64,000 bases of DNA from JBMDXB01 sp048594975 (GTDB taxonomy: Bacteria > Acidobacteriota > Vicinamibacteria > Vicinamibacterales > 2-12-FULL-66-21). Both the position numbers and the translations under genes were made by a program. Under the pieces are notes generated by a model, which was not told the origin of the DNA, made no database searches, and saw only the letters and a list, made by a program, of their open reading frames with translations. The stretch covers positions 124,001-188,000 of the forward strand of contig JBMDXQ010000090.1 of the NCBI GenBank assembly GCA_048594975.1. The letters are read 5' to 3'. Shown here piece by piece: positions 1 through 7,222 of this stretch (position 1 is its first letter; each line of letters starts with the position of its first letter).

Positions 1-494
1 CTCAGCCGCGCGAGTTCGACCGCACAGTTGACGGCGACGGTCGTCGTGCCGGCCCCCCCCTTGGCGCCGAGAAAGACGTGCGACACGCAGGGCTGGCGGG
101 CGCCGGCGTGCGCCGCCTCGCGGCGCGCCGCGGTGCGGCGGATCGCGCCATGGAACGACTCCTCCATCGAGGCGGTCGCGGCGGCGTTGCCCGGCGTCCA
201 GGCGAAGAACTCGTTGGCGCCGGCGCGCATGGCGCGCAGGATCAGGTCGGGGTCGGCGCCGCTGGCGATGGCGAAGATCGCCGCCGCCGGGTGGCTGGCA
301 CGCAGCCGCTCGATCGCCGCCATGCCCGACGACAGATCACCGCGGATATCGACCACGTACACGTCGGGAGGCGCGCTGTCGAAGCCGCGCGCTTCCACGA
401 TGCCGACCGGCACGCCGCCGGCGCGCAGCAGGCTCGAGACCTGTCGCTTGAACTCGTCGTCGGTCGTGATGATGGATGCTGCGAGTTGAGCCAT
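1..494 (-). CDS. cpaE: Tad pilus assembly protein CpaE/TadZ, N-terminal part (runs off the left edge)
   Basis: The reading frame opens with ATG at 494 and is still open at base 1, giving 164 residues with no stop. Residues 1-120 look like an atypical receiver domain (VYVVDI strand, then an AGANEFF turn), as in CpaE. Residues 145-151 read KGGAGTT, the deviant Walker A of MinD/ParA-type ATPases, so the P-loop domain has just begun at the edge. CpaE/TadZ places the Tad pilus machine in the cell. The position downstream of tadG fits the usual order flp-cpaA-tadE-cpaB-cpaC-tadG-cpaE, and cpaF, tadB and tadC should follow outside the window. No clear Shine-Dalgarno is visible; the upstream 110 bp is a word-like repeat. 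Confidence 0.85.
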   Translation of the reverse strand, partial: MAQLAASIITTDDEFKRQVSSLLRAGGVPVGIVEARGFDSAPPDVYVVDIRGDLSSGMAAIERLRASHPAAAIFAIASGADPDLILRAMRAGANEFFAWTPGNAAATASMEESFHGAIRRTAARREAAHAGARQPCVSHVFLGAKGGAGTTTVAVNCAVELARL

Positions 495-512
495 GGGTCA
501 GCCGCCGTTTTG

Positions 513-600
513 CCAGTGGCCAGAGGCCAGTTGCCAGCGACCAGCTGCCAGCTGCGCGCTGGAAGCTGGAAGCTGGCAGCTGGCAACTGGCAACTGGAGA
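513..600. repeat. word-like low-complexity repeat inside the tad operon
   Basis: The gap between tadG and cpaE is built from short shuffled words such as CCAGTTGCCAGC (527-538) and AGCTGGCAGCT (571-581). The left half carries the reverse complement of words in the right half, so the RNA could fold into a long imperfect hairpin. The same two words occur at 36799-36810 and 38509-38519 in unrelated gaps, so this is a dispersed family rather than a chance run. Confidence 0.7.
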
Positions 601-605
601 CTCGT

Positions 606-1868
606 CTATTGCACCAGTCGAATCGCCCTCGGAAACAGGTTCGTCGGCGCGGTCGAGTTCCCGTCACGGATCCCGCCGATCGGGATGATGCGGCCGAGCG
701 CGCCGTTGCCGTTCGCGATCCTCTCGAGGAAGAAGCCGATCCAGTTGGCGACCCGCAGGTCCGCCATGCGGCCGTTGCGCTTGCCCTGGTCGTAGTACTC
801 GGGGTCGTAAAGCGGGATCGGGAACACGCGCGGGCTCTGGCCGTCGGCCTGGCTGCCCCTCACGTCGTTCACACCGGTATCCCAGTAGGCGTTCGGGTCC
901 CTGGCAATCAGCTCCTCGAGGCCCTGGATCGTCGGCCCCTCCATCGCGCCCGGCTCCTGGATCAAGGGGTCGTACCAGTGCATGATCGTGCGGTTGCAGT
1001 TGGCGATGTTCCAGCGGTACGGGTCGCCGCCGGTGCCCTCCATGCCGCCGATGGACAGCGAGAAGTAGAAGCTGACCGTGATGTTGGTTCCCGTCGCGGC
1101 GCGGATGGTCAGCTGCGTGCCGCGCTCGCGCTCGTTGTTGTAGCCGGTGTAATCGGGGTTCGCGGCGCAGGTGGGACAGTCCGCGGCGGGAATGTAGACG
1201 TCCGCACAGCCCGGTCCCGGGGACGCGCACGACGGGAGCGGCTCCGGGTGTCCGCCCCTGGTGTACGCGTCGTACTCGTCACCCTCGTCCCATGGCGCGT
1301 TGTTCATCTCGCGCCACTTGTCGGGAATCGTGAACGGCTTCACGCACGTCATGCCGTTGGCCGGCGACACTTCGGCGGTCGCGGTGGCGCGGATGCTGGC
1401 CGTCTCCGTCTGTGGACCTTCGGGAAAGACGCGGCTGATGATGCCGGCGATGAGCGTCGAGATCGGGTTACCGCGCTCGGCGGTGCGGTGGACCGTGACC
1501 TTGACGCGGGTCGGCTGGCCCAGCTCGTCGTTGAGGAACTCGACGTCCGCGGGCGTGACGTCCACGACCCCTCCGCCGTCCTGACGCGCGTCGAGACCCG
1601 ACATCACGGTGTTCGCCTTGGCCGCCGCGATGGCGCTCTGCACCGCCGGTCCCCCCGGGCTGCGATCGTCGAAGTCGTCATAGAAGAGCGCGGTCGCGCC
1701 GGCCAGCGCCCCCGCGTCGGCCGCGTTCTGCGCCTGGTTGCGCGCGGTCATCAGCATGCCGACGTCGATCGCCAGCATGCTCGCGCTCAGGAGTGCCGCC
1801 AGCCCCATGCCGACGAACACGTAGCTCATGCCCGATTCGTCGCGTCGCAGTCGTCGCCAGACCTGCAT
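606..1868 (-). CDS. tadG: TadG-like pilus assembly protein
   Basis: A protein of 420 residues. A short N-terminal stretch (RRDESGMSYVF) leads into one hydrophobic helix at about 14-38, followed by the TadE/TadG hallmark QAQNAADAGALAGA near 45-60. That pilin-like N-terminus with a large exported C-terminal domain is typical of TadG, an accessory protein of the Tad/Flp pilus. The C-terminal half is Cys/Pro-rich (PGPGCADVYIP, DCPTCAANP) and matches no domain I can name. The start is supported by GGGGGAGG a few bases upstream. It lies between the secretin gene and cpaE. The 68-bp gap to cpaC holds two strong hairpins. Confidence 0.85.
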   Translation of the reverse strand: MQVWRRLRRDESGMSYVFVGMGLAALLSASMLAIDVGMLMTARNQAQNAADAGALAGATALFYDDFDDRSPGGPAVQSAIAAAKANTVMSGLDARQDGGGVVDVTPADVEFLNDELGQPTRVKVTVHRTAERGNPISTLIAGIISRVFPEGPQTETASIRATATAEVSPANGMTCVKPFTIPDKWREMNNAPWDEGDEYDAYTRGGHPEPLPSCASPGPGCADVYIPAADCPTCAANPDYTGYNNERERGTQLTIRAATGTNITVSFYFSLSIGGMEGTGGDPYRWNIANCNRTIMHWYDPLIQEPGAMEGPTIQGLEELIARDPNAYWDTGVNDVRGSQADGQSPRVFPIPLYDPEYYDQGKRNGRMADLRVANWIGFFLERIANGNGALGRIIPIGGIRDGNSTAPTNLFPRAIRLVQ

Positions 1869-1884
1869 GGATTGCCTCCCCCAC

Positions 1885-1933
1885 CGGCGGGCCGGAAGCC
1901 CGCCGCTCGAACGATGCGGGCCCGAAGGCCCGC
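1885..1933. promoter_or_regulatory. two tandem GC-rich hairpins between cpaC and tadG
   Basis: Hairpin one pairs 1885-1892 (CGGCGGGC) with 1898-1905 (GCCCGCCG) over a 5-nt loop. Hairpin two pairs 1916-1922 (GCGGGCC) with 1927-1933 (GGCCCGC) over a CGAA loop. Neither is followed by a T run, so they look like RNA-processing or attenuation elements rather than full terminators. They could lower expression of genes distal to the secretin. The role is inferred. Confidence 0.55.
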
Positions 1934-1936
1934 GCC

Positions 1937-3976
1937 TTACTGCTGCCCCCCCTTGCCGCTCTTGATCCGCGCCATCTCCGCGTCGTAGGCCGCCTGCGCC
2001 TCCTTCAGGCGCGCGGCGGCGTCGGCGACGGCCTTTTCCTTTCTCGCGTCCTCTTCCGCCTTCCTGCGCGCGAGCTCCTCGTTCCGCCTGGCCACTTCGG
2101 CCTCACGCTTCGCGCGCTCCTTCGCGAGCTTGTCGGCCTGGGTCCGCTCCTGGGCGGCGCGTTTCGCCGCGGCGCGCTCCGCTTCTTCCTGGCGCCTCTG
2201 GTCGGCCGTCTGCTGCCGCATCGCGTTCTCGGCGGCCTTGCGCTGCTCCTCCTGCAGCCGCTGGAGCGCCTTCTCCTCCTCCTTCGTCGGCTTGCGCGAC
2301 GAGGGCGCCGGTGCGGCGGCGGCCGGAGCCGTCCGGGCCGCGGGAGGAGCGCTCGTCGCGCCGACCGTCGTCGTCGGAGCCGGCGCGGACGCGTTGGCCG
2401 GCGCGGACGTGCCGGCGGGCGGGAGCGGAGCGGGCTGCGCGGCCTCGCTCATGGTGCCGTCGCGCGGCACCGGCTGGTTCGCCGGATAGCGCGGCGAGCC
2501 GGTGTAGGGCGGCGGCGCGGGCAGCCGCTTGTCCGGCGTGCCGAGGAACGGCTCGATGGTCGACGGCAGGCCCTCGGATGCGCCCATGGAACCCTTGCGG
2601 ACGATCGTCGGGGTGATCATCACGACGAGCTCCGTCTGGTTCTTCTGCAGCGCCTTGCTCTTGAACAACCAGCCGAGGATCGGTACGTCGCCGATGCCGG
2701 GGATCTTGCGCATCGAGTCGGTCACGGTGTTGTTGAGCAGGCCGGCAATCGCGAAGGTCTGGCCGTCGCGCAGCTCCACTTCCGTGTCGGTGCGCCGCGT
2801 CGACAGCGCCGGAATGCGGAATCCCTCGAGGATGACGGCGTTGGTGAAGTCGAGTGCGCTCACTTCCGGCGCGACCTTGAGGTTGATCAGGTCGCCGCCG
2901 AGCACCGTCGGCGTGAACTTCAGCCGGATGCCGAACTCCTTGAACTGGATCGAGTAGGAGATGCCGCTGCCGCTCGGCTGCGCGATGGGATACGGGTACT
3001 CGCCGCCGGCCAGGAAGCTCGCCTCCTTGCCGTTGGTCGCAATCAGGTTCGGTTCGGCGAGGCTCTGGAACAGCCCCTTCTCCTGCAGCGCCTTCACCAG
3101 GGCGCCGATGTTGTAGCGGTTGTTGAACAGGAAGATGTTCAGGAAGTCGCTGAACGTCGTCTTGCCGCCGGTCGCGGTGACGGTGTCGCGGCCGCCGCCC
3201 CACTTGTCGGGCCCCTGCAGCGACTCGCGCACCATTTCGAAGTCCGGCGCGGGGAACTGCTGGGTGGTCATGCGCGCGACGTAGTCGCGGTACCCGCCGG
3301 CGCCGGTGAACCAGGACACACCGAGCTCGGTCAGGGCGCTGCGGCTGACTTCCGCGAAGCGCACGCGCAGCAGCACCTGGTTCGACGCCACGCCCTCCTG
3401 CTGCTTGAGCAGGTTGACGACGTTCTCCTTCTTGTCCACGTAGCCGGCGGCGACGTTCGCCGCCTTGTCGATGACGTACTGCCCCGACACGGTGCCGGAG
3501 AGCACGACGTCCTTGCCGCTGCCGTGGACCGCGATCTTCTCACCCGGGAACAGCTGCGTGAGCTGCTCTTTCAGGGCGCTGAGGTCGCGGCGCACGGTGA
3601 CCTCGTAGGTCTTGATGGCGCCGGCGCGGTCCCAGACGAACAGCGAGATGGTCCCCGGCTGCTTGCCGTGGATGAGGATCTGCGAGGGCGCGGTGACCAT
3701 CGCGTCGGCCACGTCCGGCACGGTCAGCGACACGCGCGTGATGACGGACCCGACGTTCAGCACCGTCGACCGGCCGACCAGGAGATTGACGTCGGTCGGC
3801 GCGCCCAGCGGCTCGTTAGCCGGGGGCAGCGGCGCCGCATTGAAGGCGGTCGTCTGCTGCGCCGCCGATGGCCTGGCCACCAGGACGACGATGATCAGCA
3901 GCAGCGTGATCCAGCCGGCCGGCTTGCGGCGCGCCTGGCGCCCCTGACGCATGAGAGAAGCAAAGGCCGCAGACAT
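1937..3976 (-). CDS. cpaC: Tad pilus secretin CpaC/RcpA with an added C-terminal coiled coil
   Basis: A protein of 679 residues forming the outer-membrane channel of the Tad pilus. A signal peptide or anchor lies at about 20-40 (hydrophobic, then RPSAAQ). A pilus-formation N-domain and a BON-like segment occupy about 60-165. The secretin domain spans about 200-460 and ends in the family signature around VPILGWLFKS and ITPTIVR. After that comes an unusual tail: a Pro/Ala-rich linker of about 95 residues, then about 110 residues rich in E, K, R and A that must be helical. Ordinary CpaC proteins stop soon after the signature. GGAGG lies five bases before the ATG. The gene sits between cpaB and tadG. 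Confidence 0.9.
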   Translation of the reverse strand: MSAAFASLMRQGRQARRKPAGWITLLLIIVVLVARPSAAQQTTAFNAAPLPPANEPLGAPTDVNLLVGRSTVLNVGSVITRVSLTVPDVADAMVTAPSQILIHGKQPGTISLFVWDRAGAIKTYEVTVRRDLSALKEQLTQLFPGEKIAVHGSGKDVVLSGTVSGQYVIDKAANVAAGYVDKKENVVNLLKQQEGVASNQVLLRVRFAEVSRSALTELGVSWFTGAGGYRDYVARMTTQQFPAPDFEMVRESLQGPDKWGGGRDTVTATGGKTTFSDFLNIFLFNNRYNIGALVKALQEKGLFQSLAEPNLIATNGKEASFLAGGEYPYPIAQPSGSGISYSIQFKEFGIRLKFTPTVLGGDLINLKVAPEVSALDFTNAVILEGFRIPALSTRRTDTEVELRDGQTFAIAGLLNNTVTDSMRKIPGIGDVPILGWLFKSKALQKNQTELVVMITPTIVRKGSMGASEGLPSTIEPFLGTPDKRLPAPPPYTGSPRYPANQPVPRDGTMSEAAQPAPLPPAGTSAPANASAPAPTTTVGATSAPPAARTAPAAAAPAPSSRKPTKEEEKALQRLQEEQRKAAENAMRQQTADQRRQEEAERAAAKRAAQERTQADKLAKERAKREAEVARRNEELARRKAEEDARKEKAVADAAARLKEAQAAYDAEMARIKSGKGGQQ

Positions 3977-4050
3977 GGGTCCTCCGAATCTTTCCGTATG
4001 TGCACCAGCGGGGAGCTGACGTTCCGCGTCACGCGTGCGACGCGCCCGGA

Positions 4051-4070
4051 GGCGGAACCGGGGTTCCGCC
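4051..4070. promoter_or_regulatory. perfect hairpin between cpaB and cpaC
   Basis: GGCGGAACC (4051-4059) is the exact reverse complement of GGTTCCGCC (4062-4070) with a 2-nt centre. It sits in the roughly 100-bp gap just after the cpaB stop codon. No T run follows on the minus strand, so it is more likely an mRNA-stability or attenuation element than a terminator. Confidence 0.5.
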
Positions 4071-4079
4071 CCGCGCGTG

Positions 4080-4943
4080 CTACTTGATGACTTCCGTGGC
4101 GCGCTTGTCGCCGCGGATCATCTCCACCGTCGGCGCCGGCGGAGGCGGCGGCGGCAGTACTTCGGCCACCGGCGCTGCCTTCGGGCGGCTGGCCGGACGG
4201 CCGGCGACCGACATGCGCGCGACCGTGCTGCTCGCGCCGAGCAGCGCCGCCGGCTTGATCCCCGGCGTCGCCGGCGCGCCCTGGTCGAGCGGGTTGCGCA
4301 GCGCGAGCTGGATCTTCCCCTCCGTGCTCGCGAGCGCCAGGCGCTCGGCCTGCTCGGGGCTGACGAGCAGCGTCACCACGGTCACCTGCACCGGCTTGCC
4401 CTTGTCCTGATCCGGCTCGATGCGCGTCCCGGCGGTCAGCACCTGCACGTTGGCGAGCACCACCTTGGAGGTGGCGTCGGTCGGCTGGTTGGTCGGGTTG
4501 GCGGTGGCAATCACGTCGACGCGCGTGCCCGGCAAGACGTAGCCGGCGACGCCGACGACCTCGTTGACGCGGACCGACACGGCGCGCATCCCCTCCGGAA
4601 TCACCGGCGGCAGCCCCGCGCCCGCTTCCTTCGACGCGAGCTTGGCGCCGAGGATCGGTTCGTTCTTGACCACCGGCACGATCAGGCCGCGGCCCACCAG
4701 CTCGCCAGGGTTGGTGAACGCCCCTTCCGGTGTCTTGCCCTGCGGGAACTGCACGATCGCGAGGTCGTCCTTCTGCAGCTCCGCCCCGAGTTGCAGGTCC
4801 GCGGCCGCGACGACCACCGGCTGCGTCTGCATGTTCACCGGGCGCGCCGGCCTGTTGTTGTTGACGAAGTTGTAGGTCGCGTAGGCCAGGCCGCCACCGG
4901 CAACGATGGCGATGGCCAGGACGGCAAAAAGTCGGTTGCGCAT
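4080..4943 (-). CDS. cpaB: Flp pilus assembly protein CpaB/RcpC
   Basis: A protein of 287 residues. An N-terminal membrane helix (LFAVLAIAIVAGGGLAYATY) is followed by a SAF-type domain at about 45-110 and the conserved Flp-pilus CpaB region to about 215, ending in a Pro-rich tail. CpaB is a periplasmic partner of the CpaC secretin. A GTG at 4952 directly follows the tadE stop, but the ATG at 4943 is preferred because AGGTGA sits seven bases before it and overlaps the tadE stop. This suggests reinitiation from tadE. Confidence 0.88.
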   Translation of the reverse strand: MRNRLFAVLAIAIVAGGGLAYATYNFVNNNRPARPVNMQTQPVVVAAADLQLGAELQKDDLAIVQFPQGKTPEGAFTNPGELVGRGLIVPVVKNEPILGAKLASKEAGAGLPPVIPEGMRAVSVRVNEVVGVAGYVLPGTRVDVIATANPTNQPTDATSKVVLANVQVLTAGTRIEPDQDKGKPVQVTVVTLLVSPEQAERLALASTEGKIQLALRNPLDQGAPATPGIKPAALLGASSTVARMSVAGRPASRPKAAPVAEVLPPPPPPAPTVEMIRGDKRATEVIK

Positions 4944-4952
4944 GACAGTCAC

Positions 4953-5387
4953 CTAGTTTTCGTTGCGCATGACGGCAACGCCACGCATCGTGATCGCGTT
5001 TCCCTGTGTCGAGTCACGGTCGACCATCTGCATGATCGGGCCCAGGACCATGAAGTTGAACGGGTAATCCACCGTGACCTCCGAGGCCTCGGTCGGCGGC
5101 GTGGTCGGCAGTTGGACGGGGTTTCGGGAGATCGTGACGGTTCGGTCGTTCAGCGCGAGGCCGCCGGCATCCATGTAGGTGCGGACCGCGTTGACCACGT
5201 CGGCGTCCGTCTTCCCCGCGATGATCGAGACGCGGGCGCCCTCGCGGGCGGCGTTGGTCAGCACCTGCCAGGTCTGGTAGGCGCGCCCGAAATCGAAGAT
5301 GGCGACGCAGATGAGCAGGATGATCGGGATCGTGATCGCGGTCTCGATCAGCGCCGCGCCCCGTTCCTTCTTGCGTGTAGTCACCAT
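4953..5387 (-). CDS. tadE: TadE-like pseudopilin
   Basis: A protein of 144 residues. The N-terminus (RGAALIETAI) has the TadE hallmark: Gly-Ala then a conserved Glu at the start of a hydrophobic helix (about 11-32), the signature of a prepilin processed by the CpaA-type peptidase. The motif NAAREGARV follows at about 48-56, as in TadE. The rest is a small extracytoplasmic domain. It is a minor pilin or assembly factor of the Tad pilus. Its stop codon abuts cpaB, and GGAGAG lies before its ATG. Confidence 0.88.
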   Translation of the reverse strand: MVTTRKKERGAALIETAITIPIILLICVAIFDFGRAYQTWQVLTNAAREGARVSIIAGKTDADVVNAVRTYMDAGGLALNDRTVTISRNPVQLPTTPPTEASEVTVDYPFNFMVLGPIMQMVDRDSTQGNAITMRGVAVMRNEN

Positions 5388-5438
5388 GGCCGGACTCTCC
5401 GTTCAGCTTGCCGACTCGTTGCCACCTGCGGATCGCCG

Positions 5439-5942
5439 TCACCCGAGCCACGTCGCCACCAGGCTGCCGGCGGCGATCGCCGGTCCGTACGCGAACCGAT
5501 GGGCGGCGGTCGCCGTTTCTATCCGATGCCGCCCGCCCGATCCGATCAGCCGTCCGGTGCCGGTGAGCGTGGCAGCGAGGCGCCGCCGCCGCACCGCGAC
5601 GGCGAGGGCGAGCACGCCGCCCGCAATCGCCGTGCACAGGAACGCGGTGACGACGAGCGGCGGGCCGACGATGGCGCCGACGGCCGCCATCAGCTTGACG
5701 TCGCCGGCGCCGGTGGCGCCGAGTCCGTAGCCGGGCAGCATCAGCGCGAAACCCAGCGCGAATCCCACGAACGCTCCGGCGAGCGGCGTGCCGCTCACGC
5801 CGGTGGCCGACAGCGCGAAGCCGATGCCCGTCATCGCCGCGGTCAGCCCGTTCGGAATCCGCCGCGTCCTGAGGTCGATGGCGGTGGCGGCCAGGACGCC
5901 GGCCGCCAGCACCGCGAACGCGCCGTTAGAAACTGCTGGCAA
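5439..5942 (-). CDS. cpaA: Prepilin peptidase CpaA/TadV (A24 aspartic peptidase)
   Basis: A protein of 167 residues, almost entirely hydrophobic. It shows the two A24 peptidase signatures: DLRTRRIPN (about 23-31), containing the first catalytic Asp, and GAGDVKLMAAVG (about 77-88), containing the second. It cleaves the leader of Flp and TadE/TadF-type prepilins at the inner membrane. The frame opens with TTG at 5942, 17 bases inside the end of the upstream pilin gene, so translation is probably coupled; a GTG ten codons later is an alternative start. The length matches the short CpaA type without a methylase domain. Confidence 0.88.
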   Translation of the reverse strand: MPAVSNGAFAVLAAGVLAATAIDLRTRRIPNGLTAAMTGIGFALSATGVSGTPLAGAFVGFALGFALMLPGYGLGATGAGDVKLMAAVGAIVGPPLVVTAFLCTAIAGGVLALAVAVRRRRLAATLTGTGRLIGSGGRHRIETATAAHRFAYGPAIAAGSLVATWLG

Positions 5943-6117
5943 TGGTCTGCCAGAACACCGTGTGAATCGCGTTGCCGACCGACGTCACGGCGCCGATCGC
6001 GACGATCACGATTAACGCGACCAGCAGCCCGTACTCGAGCAGGTCCTGTCCGTCTTCCGCCTGACGGAGCCGCAGGTTCGCGATCCTCGTGAGAAGGGCG
6101 ACGGCCATGGGCTTCAT
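5926..6117 (-). CDS. flp: Flp/Fap-type pilin (second copy)
   Basis: A protein of 63 residues. A short positively charged leader is followed by EDGQDLLEYGLL at about 21-32 and a hydrophobic helix, the Flp pilin signature with the essential Glu and Tyr after the cleavage site. It has a slightly longer C-terminus (AIHTVFWQTIASSF) than its neighbour. The ATG at 6117 is preferred to an upstream in-frame GTG at 6138 because GGGAGGAG lies before it. That ribosome site is part of a perfect 20-bp tandem duplication. The 3' end overlaps cpaA. Confidence 0.88.
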   Translation of the reverse strand: MKPMAVALLTRIANLRLRQAEDGQDLLEYGLLVALIVIVAIGAVTSVGNAIHTVFWQTIASSF

Positions 6118-6118
6118 G

Positions 6119-6158
6119 AGACTTGCTCCTCCCGGCACAGACTTGCTCCTCCCGGCAC
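6119..6158 (-). repeat. 20-bp tandem duplication of a pilin ribosome-binding site
   Basis: The 20-bp unit at 6119-6138 is repeated exactly at 6139-6158. On the minus strand each copy contains GGGAGGAG, so the pilin gene starting at 6117 has two identical Shine-Dalgarno sites, one at normal distance and one 20 bases further up. This may be a recent slippage event, or it may raise ribosome loading. Confidence 0.75.
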
Positions 6159-6177
6159 ACGACCCCGAAGCGACAGA

Positions 6178-6206
6178 GGGCCGGGCACCATGGCGGCGCC
6201 CGGCCC
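6178..6206 (-). terminator. hairpin between the two pilin genes (attenuator or partial terminator)
   Basis: GGGCCGGGC (6178-6186) pairs perfectly with GCCCGGCCC (6198-6206) over an 11-nt loop. It lies directly after the first pilin gene in the direction of transcription. No T run follows, so it probably protects the upstream pilin mRNA or partly terminates, keeping the first pilin more abundant than the rest of the operon. The function is inferred. Confidence 0.55.
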
Positions 6207-6227
6207 GTGCCGTTCGATGCGCGCCGA

Positions 6228-6413
6228 CTACGAACCCGCCGCCGTGTTCAGCTCGCCGGCGATGTTGGTGAAGATCGCCGACACGCTGCCGCCAGCCGCC
6301 TCGACGGCGATGATCGCTACCAGCGCGATCAACGCCACGAGCAGCGCGTACTCGAGCAGGTCCTGGCCCTCTTCATCGCGGACGAACGACTTCACGTACT
6401 GAAGCATCGACAT
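6228..6413 (-). CDS. flp: Flp/Fap-type pilin (first gene of the tad operon)
   Basis: A protein of 61 residues. The N-terminal leader MSMLQYVKSFVRDE is followed by EGQDLLEYALLVALIALVA, the Flp signature: cleavage after the Gly, then the conserved Glu-Tyr pair and a hydrophobic helix. It is the probable major subunit of the Tad pilus, which serves in surface attachment. GGGGGAGG lies six bases before the ATG. The first 20 helix residues are close to those of the second pilin gene, so the two are paralogues. A sigma-54-type promoter lies about 107 bp upstream and a hairpin follows the stop codon. Confidence 0.92.
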   Translation of the reverse strand: MSMLQYVKSFVRDEEGQDLLEYALLVALIALVAIIAVEAAGGSVSAIFTNIAGELNTAAGS

Positions 6414-6843
6414 AGATCCTCCCCCGAGGATGCACCGCGTCATGCGGTGCGGTGGTGCGGCGCTGCCGCAGTTTGTTGAACCTCGCGCGGCGACTCGCCG
6501 CGCCACGGTCCGGCCGTATCGCAACGGGTATGCCACGGACGAGCCGGCGGGCCGGTCGCCGGGCGCAAGTCGTTGCGCGCACGGCGATTCAGCGGCCCGC
6601 AGGCGCCGCCGATTCGGGCGGCCGCGACGCCGCGACCCCCCCTCGCGGTTCATCACTTTCGTAAGCGCCGCCGCGAAATTCGTGGCCGCCGCCGGCGGGG
6701 CGCGGCGCGTCCTCCGCGCGGCGCGGATCTGCCCGCCGCATCTAATGCTTGTAGTTGCGCGAGTTACAGCGCGCCGGCAGCGCGCGATGAGCGCGGCACG
6801 TCGCTTGCGACTGACGGCTCCGCGAACGAGGCAAGGACCATCG
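6414..6843. other. 430-bp divergent intergenic region between flp and the plus-strand gene
   Basis: No convincing gene on either strand. An open minus-strand frame runs through here but has an arginine/alanine composition typical of an accidental GC-rich frame. The region must hold promoters in both directions; the one clear element is the sigma-54-type site at 6520-6535 facing the pilin genes. Confidence 0.6.
6520..6535 (-). promoter_or_regulatory. putative sigma-54 promoter for the tad operon
   Basis: Read on the minus strand the site is TGGCATACCCGTTGCG. This matches the sigma-54 consensus TGGCAC-N5-TTGC with one change in the -24 box and exact spacing between the GG and GC pairs. The predicted transcription start near 6508 would give a leader of about 95 nt before the flp ATG. 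Sigma-54 control is known for type IV pilin genes such as pilA in other bacteria. Confidence 0.55.
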
Positions 6844-7110
6844 ATGAAGCTGGGAGTTCGTGAAGCCGTCCTCTCACCCGCCATCTTCGGCGCGATCCTG
6901 CTGATGCTGGTGTCGGTCGACGGTCGCGTGCGGGACCGGTTCGCCAACCTGGTGACCGGCGGCGACGGCGTCGCGTCTCTCGGCGATCGCCTCGCTGACC
7001 TGGGCGGCGCTCTCATGTCCGCGCTCCGCTACCAGAGCATCGAGAACGCGCCGCTGCTGGTGTTCGCCACGGTCGGCGCGGTGCTCGTGATCTTCATGGT
7101 GAGGACGTAG
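6844..7110 (+). CDS. Small membrane protein of unknown function
   Basis: A protein of 88 residues I do not recognise. Two hydrophobic segments (about 8-24 and 70-86) flank a polar middle of about 45 residues, so both ends could be in the membrane with the middle on one side. AAGGA lies eight bases before the ATG. It is transcribed away from the tad operon and 112 bp before the pseudo-receiver/coil gene, so it may form an operon with that gene and have a role in pilus function. That link is inferred from position only. Confidence 0.6.
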   Translation: MKLGVREAVLSPAIFGAILLMLVSVDGRVRDRFANLVTGGDGVASLGDRLADLGGALMSALRYQSIENAPLLVFATVGAVLVIFMVRT

Positions 7111-7222
7111 TCGCACCTGCTTCGATGCTGAACGCGCCGTCTCCGGCCGCCGATGCGCTGCGGGGGCTCCGCACGTCCCGCAGCAGGTCCGCAGGGGCCC
7201 GCCTCGCCAGGGAGACTGCCTG

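Noticed and set aside
495..605. CRISPR-like array in the tadG-cpaE gap
   Set aside because: The repeated words are short, vary in order, and are not separated by unique spacers of constant length.
78..1988. Long plus-strand frame of 636 codons over tadG and cpaE
   Set aside because: It is the antisense of recognisable pilus genes; the product is rich in Arg, Ala and Val with no domain, as expected for a shadow frame in GC-rich DNA.
6228..7016. 262-codon minus-strand frame including the first pilin
   Set aside because: Only the last 61 codons are the pilin; the upstream part is promoter sequence and Arg-rich.
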